Positions 1 through 6,000 of a stretch of 8,001 nucleotides of DNA are shown here, piece by piece; positions within the stretch are counted from its first letter, which is position 1; each line of letters starts with the position of its first letter. The DNA comes from DAOTTW01 sp034437615 (GTDB lineage Bacteria; Chloroflexota; Anaerolineae; Aggregatilineales; Phototrophicaceae): the NCBI GenBank assembly GCA_034437615.1, contig DAOTTW010000144.1:1-8001 (forward strand), given 5' to 3'. The position numbers were made by a program, and so were the translations under genes. The notes beneath the pieces are model-generated. The model saw nothing but the letters and a program-made list of their open reading frames with translations. It had not been told where the DNA came from and did no database searches.

Positions 1-29
1 CAAACACGAGACTATCCATATAGCATTAC

Positions 30-34
30 AGGAG
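30..34 (+). promoter_or_regulatory. Ribosome binding site of cas10
   Basis: AGGAG lies 7 bases before the ATG at 42. In the same frame as cas10 there is a TAG stop at 21-23, and the ATG at 42 is the first start codon after it. Together these fix the start. The 41 bases before the gene also hold a TAG at 35-37 in another frame, so either stop could be the end of an upstream gene. No convincing promoter can be called in so short a leader. Confidence 0.75.
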
Positions 35-41
35 TAGCAGC

Positions 42-1757
42 ATGGCAGAGTACCAGTATGTACTCGTCGCCGTTGAGACTGCCGGGATACAATCCTACAT
101 CTTCGCCAGCAACCGCCTGAAGGAGAACGTCGGGGCGTCGTATCTGGTGGCAGCAGCAACAGGCGAATGGGCGTTGGAGGTCGTGCGGCGGTTAGGCGTG
201 CGGCACAACCTGACGGAGGATGACGCCACCCCATACACAGATGCGCAGGCCGAACGCGGCGAGGTCGATGTCGAGGTGTTATACAGCGGCGGCGGCAACA
301 TTGTCTTACTGTTTGCAGAAAAACCCGACCTGGGCACGTTCAGCGCCGAAGCGTTACCGTCCGACGCCATCTCACGCGCCTTCATCCGCGAACTTTCGCG
401 TCAGGTGCAATACGCCGCACCGGGCCTGCAACTGACCTTCGCCGTACAGCCCTTCACCTGGGAGCAGTCGCTTAGCGCTGCGGTCGGGGATTTGCTGGGC
501 GACATGAAAGCACAGCGCAGCCAACAACCACCCTTGCGCGGCGATATGGGGCAGGGCGTGCAAATCATGGGCGCATCCACCAGCCTGCCAGCCGTGACCA
601 TGCAACGCGACCCCGAAGGCAACTGGCAACCGCTAGCTGCCGAAACAATCGCTAAGCGTGCGGCGAGTGAGGACGCTAACCGCGTGCTGCGCCGCACACT
701 GGACATACGCCACACGGATTATCGGCTGCCGCTGGAACTAGATGACCTGGGCCGCAGCAAGGGCGAAAGCAGTTACATCGCTGTGGTTCATGCGGATGGC
801 AACGGCCTCGGTGTTCTCATTCAAGGTCTGAAGGACGACTACCCCGCCTCACGCAACCGCGAGTATATCACTTACATGCGCGAATTTTCGCTGAACGTCC
901 AGCGTGTCGCACAGGCAGCACAGCGCACGATGGTGGATCGACTTCTCGCCAGTATCGAGGCTGAGCGCCAGCGTTACATCCCCGGACTGCGCGACGATAA
1001 GGACCGCATCGACATTGAGCCTGCGGACAGCCAGCGCTTCTACCTGCCATTGCGACCGCTAGTATCCGGCGGTGATGACGTAACCTTCGTCTGTGACGGT
1101 CGCATCGGCTTCGATCTGGCTGTGACCTTCTTGCAAGCCTTTGAGCAGCACAGCGAAGCCATCCTCGGTCGCAAACTGACGGCCTGCGCAGGCATCGCCA
1201 TCGTCAAGACGCACTATCCGTTTGCGCGTGCCTATGAACTGGCTGAAGAACTCGCAGGTAACGCCAAGCAAGCACGCATCAGCACGCATCTGGACGACGC
1301 TGCGCCGAGTGCGCTGGACTGGCACATCACAGCAGGCGGCTTATATGCGGACCTGGACGCCATGCGCGGGCGTGAATACAGCGTGCCGGAGGGCAGCTTG
1401 ACGCTGCGCCCGATTTTCACGGGTAATGTTCCAGATGATTTGTATGCGCGTAGCTGGGACGCGATGAGTCGCATTATCACCGAATTTCAGAGCAAATGGC
1501 GCGAGCATCGCAACAAGGCCGAGGGGCTGCGCGTGGCCCTGCGCAAAGGTGCCGTGGAGACCGCTGTGTTCAAATCTCGCTACCTGAGCGCGTCACGCGC
1601 TGCATGGTCAACGGGCCAAGCGCCATACTTGCCGGAGGTCGCAGGTTTTGAGCAGAACGGCTGGCGGGATGGCATTTGTGGCTACTATGATGCGCTGGAA
1701 CTGCTGGATAAGTACATTCCGCTGCGGTCAACCGCACAGGAGGCGACCCCGGCATGA
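42..1757 (+). CDS. cas10: Cas10, HD-less type III signature subunit with intact GGDD cyclase motif
   Basis: Large subunit of a type III CRISPR effector. It is predicted to convert ATP to cyclic oligoadenylate when the crRNA complex binds target RNA. The protein has 571 residues and starts directly with the Palm1 domain: GIQSYI at 15-20 and GASYLV at 31-36 are typical Cas10 motifs, and the degenerate Palm1 loop SGGGN is at 82-86. Palm2 begins near 245 with the metal-binding strand ADGNGLG (Asp252) and carries SGGDD at 342-346, so both parts of the catalytic site are intact. Helical sequence after about 440 fits the C-terminal D4 domain. No N-terminal HD nuclease domain is present, as is common in subtype III-D, so ssDNA cutting is not expected. 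The only three cysteines lie after the GGDD motif, so the zinc ribbon found in many Cas10 proteins is absent. First visible gene of the operon; its TGA overlaps the next ATG as ATGA. Confidence 0.95.
   Translation: MAEYQYVLVAVETAGIQSYIFASNRLKENVGASYLVAAATGEWALEVVRRLGVRHNLTEDDATPYTDAQAERGEVDVEVLYSGGGNIVLLFAEKPDLGTFSAEALPSDAISRAFIRELSRQVQYAAPGLQLTFAVQPFTWEQSLSAAVGDLLGDMKAQRSQQPPLRGDMGQGVQIMGASTSLPAVTMQRDPEGNWQPLAAETIAKRAASEDANRVLRRTLDIRHTDYRLPLELDDLGRSKGESSYIAVVHADGNGLGVLIQGLKDDYPASRNREYITYMREFSLNVQRVAQAAQRTMVDRLLASIEAERQRYIPGLRDDKDRIDIEPADSQRFYLPLRPLVSGGDDVTFVCDGRIGFDLAVTFLQAFEQHSEAILGRKLTACAGIAIVKTHYPFARAYELAEELAGNAKQARISTHLDDAAPSALDWHITAGGLYADLDAMRGREYSVPEGSLTLRPIFTGNVPDDLYARSWDAMSRIITEFQSKWREHRNKAEGLRVALRKGAVETAVFKSRYLSASRAAWSTGQAPYLPEVAGFEQNGWRDGICGYYDALELLDKYIPLRSTAQEATPA
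1738..1743 (+). promoter_or_regulatory. Ribosome binding site of the small cas7 gene
   Basis: A full AGGAGG sits inside the last codons of cas10, 10 bases before the ATG at 1754. It supports that start and coupled translation across the ATGA junction. Confidence 0.7.
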
Positions 1758-2404
1758 GGCTACACATTCTTCTACGCAGTGACGCGGCCTTCGGGCGCGG
1801 TGACGGCGTGGCGGGGCTGGTGGATAGCGAGGTCGAGCACGACGCACAGACGGGTTTACCGTATATCAAGGGCCGCACGCTGAAGGGTCTGCTTGTCGAG
1901 TCGTGTGCGGACTTGCTGTACGCACTTCAAAGTAACACCACTTATGATGATTTAGAAACAGCCGCGAAGAAGCTGTTCGGCATACCGGGCAGTACGCTAA
2001 CAGACATCGGTTGCCTGCACATCGGGTCTGGCTTGCTGCCTGCTGACCTGCGCGGGCATCTGACCGCGAGAATTCAGCAAGGGCAATACACCCCACAGCA
2101 ATTGCTGGAAGCCTTCACGACGATCCGCCACCAGACCGCCGTTGATCCCACCAGTGGCAAGCCACAAGACGGCAGCTTACGCGCCACTCGCGTTGTATTG
2201 CGCGAGACATTCTTCTATGCAGACATCCACAGCGATAAAACGCTGGACGACGTTGATCTACAATTGCTAGCGGCCTGTGCCGCAGGCGTCAAGCGCGGTG
2301 GGCAGAATCGCACACGCGGCCTGGGCTGGTTGCAGGTCGAATTACAGGACGCAGGCGAGGCCTTGCTAGCGGGCTTCGCGGCGCGTATCGGGGGCGCAAC
2401 ATGA
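1754..2404 (+). CDS. cas7: Small single-domain Cas7 (Csm3-like RAMP) backbone subunit
   Basis: A RAMP-fold protein of 216 residues, predicted to bind crRNA in the effector backbone and to cut target RNA. GRGDG (14-18) is followed by GLVDSEVEHD (21-30) and GLPYIKGRTLKGLL (34-47), the usual Csm3/Cmr4 N-terminal signature. Asp24 falls where the RNA-cleaving aspartate lies in Csm3 (Asp33) and Cmr4 (Asp26), because its spacing to the following P-x-I-x-G segment is the same. The C-terminal glycine-rich loop GGQNRTRGLG (182-191) completes the fold. The length is typical of one Cas7 domain. The gene lies between cas10 and csx10 with 4-base ATGA overlaps on both sides. The N-terminus also recalls the Cas7 part of the Cas7-Cas5-Cas11 fusions of III-D2/III-Dv systems. 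The RAMP call is firm; the exact family name is less so. Confidence 0.87.
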   Translation: MRLHILLRSDAAFGRGDGVAGLVDSEVEHDAQTGLPYIKGRTLKGLLVESCADLLYALQSNTTYDDLETAAKKLFGIPGSTLTDIGCLHIGSGLLPADLRGHLTARIQQGQYTPQQLLEAFTTIRHQTAVDPTSGKPQDGSLRATRVVLRETFFYADIHSDKTLDDVDLQLLAACAAGVKRGGQNRTRGLGWLQVELQDAGEALLAGFAARIGGAT

Positions 2405-3924
2405 CGACGACCATTACCTATCGCGTGCATCTGGAAGAACCCGCCATCTTCACCATGCTGGCAGGCGACCCCAACAGCGCCGTGTCCTATCCGTACATCC
2501 CCGGTAGCGTCATGCGCGGTCTGCTGGTGGGTCGTCAGATCGCGCAACATGGTGACATCAGGCACACCGACGCCGAGCGCCGCTTATTTTTCTCGTCCAC
2601 GACGCGCTACCTGAACGCCCATCCTCTGCTGGATAATGAGCGCAGCTTGCCCGTCCCGGCGACGTGGAGCGTGCCCAAATATAAAGGACAGGGGGCTGAA
2701 GATCAGATTACAGACACGGCGCTGACGCACTTCCCGGCGGGTGCGAAGCCGAAGGCCATCGGGGGCCGTTTCACGACACTAACAGATGCGGGGGCAGTGC
2801 TGCATCAGCCGCGTATAGTGATTAACGTGCATACAGCGCGGGCGCGACGTAACGCGGGCGAACAGCAGGTCTTTCGCTATGAGGCATTAGCGGACGGGCA
2901 AGCCTTCATGGGGGCGATCCTGTGTGATGACGCCGACGCGCCGCAATTGCTAAAGCTGCTGCAATCGAATGACCGTATCGCCATTGGTGGTTCACGCACG
3001 GCGGGTTATGGCAGCGCGACATTATCGCACGTAGCCGAAGATGCGACGTGGCAGGAGGTGCAGCACGACACAGCATCCGTCGCGCTCTTGCTGACCTTCC
3101 TCAGTGATACGCTGCTGCGTGATGACGACGGTGTGTTCAATCCCATGCCGAACGTGCTGCAAACAGCCCTTGAGCGCATCGGCATCACCTGCACTGTCGA
3201 AGCGCTCAGCCTGCGCACGACAATGGTCGGCGGCTTCAATCGCAAGTGGGGTTTGCCGCTACCGCAACAGTTCGCCATCGAACGCGGCAGCGTGGTACGC
3301 CTGCGGATTAGCACACAAAGCAACACCGCCATCACAGATTTACAAAGCAGCGGCATCGGTGAACGACTGAATGACGGCTTTGGGCGTGTGGCGCTGGGCT
3401 GGCAGCAACGCGAAACGCTGGCCTATAGCAAGTATGAACCCCATACAACAATCGTAGCAACCGAACAAGAACTCAGCGCTAGTAGTGAAACGTTATGGGG
3501 ACGCATCGCAGCACGTATCGTAACAGACACACCGCAGGCACAATTGACCAGGACGTTATACGAGCCACCTGCAACACGCTTCCGTATAACAGGTAACGCG
3601 CTATCGCGCACGCAAATTGCCCGCCTGCGCTCCGTCATCGCGAATGCGCTGCGTGCGGATGCTAAGACTCAGGAAGAGGCCATCGAAACATTCCTGACGA
3701 AAATCCGGGGAAAAGCCGCTGGCAGACAATTCGCAAACGCCCGCATCACAGGTCAACCGCTGGATACATGGCTACAAGCGCCGACCTTTCGCGGCATAGC
3801 AGGTGCAGATGAGGCCGACGCCGCTACAAAACTGGCGCTCGTTGATTTGGTGCTGGAACGGGCACAACGCGAACGCACACAACAGGCGGGACAATCCGCA
3901 CAGCAGGAGGACGCACATGGCTAA
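2401..3924 (+). CDS. csx10: Csx10-type Cas5 RAMP protein with long helical C-terminal extension
   Basis: Predicted Cas5-group subunit of the III-D complex, which caps the backbone by holding the crRNA 5' tag. It has 507 residues. The N-terminus runs EEPAIFTML, GDPNSAVSY, then YIPGSVMRG at 32-40; this PGS-x-x-RG segment followed by an LFF...AHP...LPVPATW stretch is typical of Csx10 (TIGR02674, from memory). A first glycine-rich loop, GGSRTAGYG, is at 196-204. A second half, starting near 222, ends in GIGERLNDGFGRV (318-330), which is also characteristic of Csx10. Residues from about 345 on form an Ala/Arg/Glu-rich, probably helical extension, including SRTQIARLRSVIANALRADA (402-421), with a Gln/Arg-rich tail. 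This could be a Cas11-like small-subunit domain, which is inference. The start at 2401 overlaps the previous stop as ATGA with only a weak GGGGG in front, suggesting translational coupling. The stop overlaps the next gene by 8 bases. Confidence 0.86.
   Translation: MTTTITYRVHLEEPAIFTMLAGDPNSAVSYPYIPGSVMRGLLVGRQIAQHGDIRHTDAERRLFFSSTTRYLNAHPLLDNERSLPVPATWSVPKYKGQGAEDQITDTALTHFPAGAKPKAIGGRFTTLTDAGAVLHQPRIVINVHTARARRNAGEQQVFRYEALADGQAFMGAILCDDADAPQLLKLLQSNDRIAIGGSRTAGYGSATLSHVAEDATWQEVQHDTASVALLLTFLSDTLLRDDDGVFNPMPNVLQTALERIGITCTVEALSLRTTMVGGFNRKWGLPLPQQFAIERGSVVRLRISTQSNTAITDLQSSGIGERLNDGFGRVALGWQQRETLAYSKYEPHTTIVATEQELSASSETLWGRIAARIVTDTPQAQLTRTLYEPPATRFRITGNALSRTQIARLRSVIANALRADAKTQEEAIETFLTKIRGKAAGRQFANARITGQPLDTWLQAPTFRGIAGADEADAATKLALVDLVLERAQRERTQQAGQSAQQEDAHG
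3904..3909 (+). promoter_or_regulatory. Ribosome binding site that fixes the cas7-2x start
   Basis: AGGAGG lies 7 bases before the ATG at 3917, inside the end of csx10. The same frame is open upstream to an ATG at 3803, but that would add 38 residues rich in Arg, Asn and His that do not resemble a RAMP N-terminus. The start at 3917 is therefore preferred. Confidence 0.85.
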
Positions 3925-5362
3925 CTGGCAAGCAAGCGCCGCACGCGGCATCATACGCCGAATCGTTGTAACGGGTACGCTGGTGCTGGATACACCCGCG
4001 AGCTTCAGCACCGGCGAGACGGACGGCACCGAACTCATTATCCTGCAAGACGCGCTGGAAGGGCTGCCGTTGCTGCCGGGGGCCTCACTCGCTGGCGCGC
4101 TGCGCTCGTACCTGCTCAGCCGTGAATTGGGCTATCGCGCTGCTAACACCGATACCACGCTGACGACAGCGCTATTCGGCAAGGCGCTGGACGATGGCAC
4201 GGAGCGGATGCAAAGCCGCCTGATGGTGCAAGATGCGCTCGGTCAGGGCACAGGTACGCTGACGCGCCGCGAAGGTGTCAAGATCGCAGGGGACACGCGC
4301 ACGGCTGATGATGGCATGTTGTTCAGCACGCAGGTCTGGGAAGCCGGCACGACCTTTGATTTATGCTTTGAGTTGGTGCTGTACGATGGCTACCCGGAGG
4401 CGTTGCTAGTAGCTTGTGCGGCGGCGCTCAATGCGCTTGGCTCAGGTGAAATTACGCTTGGTGGGCGCAAACAGCGCGGCTATGGGCGTGTCCGCGTCGT
4501 TAACTGGCAGGTCAGCGACTACGATTTACGGCAACCCGACGCGCTGATGGCATGGTTACAGGGACAGCCTCACTCGGTAAATCCACATTCTTTCCTCACA
4601 GTAGGTGATGCGCTGGGCGATGCACGGACCTATGTCCATATCACCGCCACGCTGCAACTGTGTGAGTCGCTGCTGATCCGTGCCGCCTCCGACATCGCAG
4701 AAAGTGAACACCTCAGCAGCAACGGGCAACCCGTCCTGAGCGGCACCAGCCTGACGGGGGCGCTACGGGCACGCTGCCTGAAAATCGCCAACCTGGTTAA
4801 TCCGGCACATGCTGAATGGCTTGTAAACGACCTGTTCGGCAAGCACGGCGCAAACAACCCAGACGGCACAAACGGCAACAGCGATACTCTCAGCGCGAGT
4901 CGTGTCCGTATAAGCGAACAGCCCATCAGCGGCGGCAGGATGGATTACATCCAGAACCGCGTCAAGATCGACCGTTTCACGGGCGGCGCGTTTGAGACAG
5001 CGCTGTTTGACGAGCGTCCGCTATTTGCGGATGATAACACGACAGTGCAGCTCGATTGGTTGATACGCTATCCAGCCGATCAGCATGACCATGAACGCCT
5101 GAACGCGCAGGTGGGCTTGCTGTTGTTGGCGCTCAAAGACCTGTGGACGGAGGATTTGCCGTTGGGCGGTGAGGCCAGTGTCGGGCGCGGTCGCTGGCGT
5201 GGGCAACGTGGCACGCTCACCGTGAAACAAGACGCCGAGGCCAAACCGATCATCATCAACCTGACCGACACGGGCCTGAGTGATGTAACGCAGCGTGAGA
5301 CGCTGGAACGCTTTGTTCAAACACTGTTGAATTACAACAAACCAACCGAGGCCGCATCATGA
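3917..5362 (+). CDS. cas7-2x: Cas7-2x: tandem fusion of two Csm3-like Cas7 domains
   Basis: Backbone protein of 481 residues made of two complete RAMP domains, so it should occupy two adjacent places on the crRNA and could cut target RNA at two sites. Domain 1 (about 12-200) has TGETDGTELIILQDALEGLP (32-51), PGASLAGALR (54-63) and the glycine-rich loop GGRKQRGYG (182-190). Domain 2 (about 239-445) has RAASDIAESEHL (255-266), SGTSLTGALR (275-284), VKIDRFTGGA (349-358), a motif common in Csm3-like proteins, and the loop GGEASVGRGRW (417-427). Asp259 is the likely catalytic acid of domain 2. In domain 1 the position matching Csm3 Asp33 appears to be Glu39, with Asp36 three residues before it. 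The start at 3917 is chosen from a strong ribosome binding site. The gene overlaps csx10 by 8 bases (ATGGCTAA) and csx19 by 4. Two domains in one chain match the Cas7-2x of III-D2/III-Dv complexes. Confidence 0.9.
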   Translation: MANWQASAARGIIRRIVVTGTLVLDTPASFSTGETDGTELIILQDALEGLPLLPGASLAGALRSYLLSRELGYRAANTDTTLTTALFGKALDDGTERMQSRLMVQDALGQGTGTLTRREGVKIAGDTRTADDGMLFSTQVWEAGTTFDLCFELVLYDGYPEALLVACAAALNALGSGEITLGGRKQRGYGRVRVVNWQVSDYDLRQPDALMAWLQGQPHSVNPHSFLTVGDALGDARTYVHITATLQLCESLLIRAASDIAESEHLSSNGQPVLSGTSLTGALRARCLKIANLVNPAHAEWLVNDLFGKHGANNPDGTNGNSDTLSASRVRISEQPISGGRMDYIQNRVKIDRFTGGAFETALFDERPLFADDNTTVQLDWLIRYPADQHDHERLNAQVGLLLLALKDLWTEDLPLGGEASVGRGRWRGQRGTLTVKQDAEAKPIIINLTDTGLSDVTQRETLERFVQTLLNYNKPTEAAS

Positions 5363-6000
5363 CCCTGACCATTGACGACGTTCGTACAGGCCATTGGCTA
5401 CGCCCAGAGACCAGCGGCATCACATTCGACCCTCAAGCATCGCTAAGCGATTGGTTGTGTGCGCAAGCCACGACAACAAGCTGGTTGCTGGCACACAGCA
5501 CCGAAGGCGTCATCTGGGGCCGGGTCACGCCACAGGAATTACACACCTCACATGATGTCGCGCCAAACATCAGCCCGGCATTACGTCCAACGGCGCTGCA
5601 CACATTGCGCCTCTTCAACCCAGACTATGAGGTACGTCTGTGGCGCGCAGGTGATGAGTGGCAGGCCATGCGTATCAACGATATGGAGGATGAAAGTGCC
5701 GCCGCCATTGATGAGTATCACCTGCTGTGGGGCACACACGCCGAACCACGCAACGCGGGTTTCATCCGCCTGGAAGACGGTGCGCAAGGCTTGCGCCATG
5801 TGGTCCCACCCTTCGCTGGCAGTGGGGATTTTGTTGGGCCGCTGGGCTTACGCCGCGTGACCAGGGAAGACCAGCATTTACCGCGAAGACGCGCACACCT
5901 ACACGTGCGCCACTACCTGACCGAAGACGACATCGGCGTCAACCGTGTGACTTTGAGCCGCCTTGTAGCGATTGGAGTAAGCCACTATGAGCAAAAGTAA
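5359..6000 (+). CDS. csx19: Csx19-like (TIGR03984) type III-D accessory subunit
   Basis: A protein of 213 residues that resembles Csx19, a small protein found almost only in III-D operons and seen as a bound subunit in III-Dv complexes. No enzymatic activity is known to me. Segments that recall the family are SWLLAHSTEGVIWGR (41-55), LRLFNPDYEVRLWR (83-96), DEYHLLWGTHAEP (118-130), GLRHVVPP (144-151) and the C-terminal HYLTEDDIGVNRVTLSRL (185-202), where a Y-L-x-x-D-x-x-G pattern precedes a strand. There is no signal peptide or membrane segment, and no nuclease or nucleotide-binding motif is visible. It starts in an ATGA overlap with cas7-2x, with GAGG 7 bases upstream, and its end overlaps the next gene by 14 bases. 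The position inside the backbone genes supports a structural role. The family call comes from remembered motifs and context rather than an alignment. Confidence 0.8.
   Translation: MTLTIDDVRTGHWLRPETSGITFDPQASLSDWLCAQATTTSWLLAHSTEGVIWGRVTPQELHTSHDVAPNISPALRPTALHTLRLFNPDYEVRLWRAGDEWQAMRINDMEDESAAAIDEYHLLWGTHAEPRNAGFIRLEDGAQGLRHVVPPFAGSGDFVGPLGLRRVTREDQHLPRRRAHLHVRHYLTEDDIGVNRVTLSRLVAIGVSHYEQK
5974..5977 (+). promoter_or_regulatory. Ribosome binding site of the Cas7-insertion gene
   Basis: GGAG lies 9 bases before the ATG at 5987, within the last codons of csx19. It supports a start that overlaps csx19 by 14 bases. The next in-frame ATG, codon 20, would remove the conserved PYNFVP segment. Confidence 0.65.

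Noticed and set aside
95..715. Several minus-strand open frames opposite cas10
   Set aside because: Antisense shadows of a clear Cas10 coding region; no motifs, and GC-rich codon use explains the lack of stops.
2215..2565. Minus-strand open frame across the cas7-csx10 junction
   Set aside because: Antisense to two well-supported overlapping genes, with no recognisable domain.
3803..3916. Longer start for cas7-2x, 38 residues upstream of the chosen ATG
   Set aside because: It would overlap csx10 by 122 bases, has no good ribosome binding site, and its extra residues are unlike a RAMP N-terminus. AGGAGG at 3904-3909 marks the ATG at 3917.
4630..5320. Minus-strand open frames opposite the second Cas7 domain
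   Set aside because: Antisense shadows; the + strand frame carries conserved RAMP motifs throughout this stretch.
3917..5362. Internal duplication at the DNA level between the two Cas7 halves
   Set aside because: The two domains share fold motifs only; I see no long matching nucleotide stretch, so this is an old fusion or duplication, not a recent repeat.
5459..5860. Open frame of 133 codons on the + strand inside csx19
   Set aside because: Lies wholly within csx19 in another frame, has a Cys/Arg/His-rich composition typical of a shadow frame, and no ribosome binding site.
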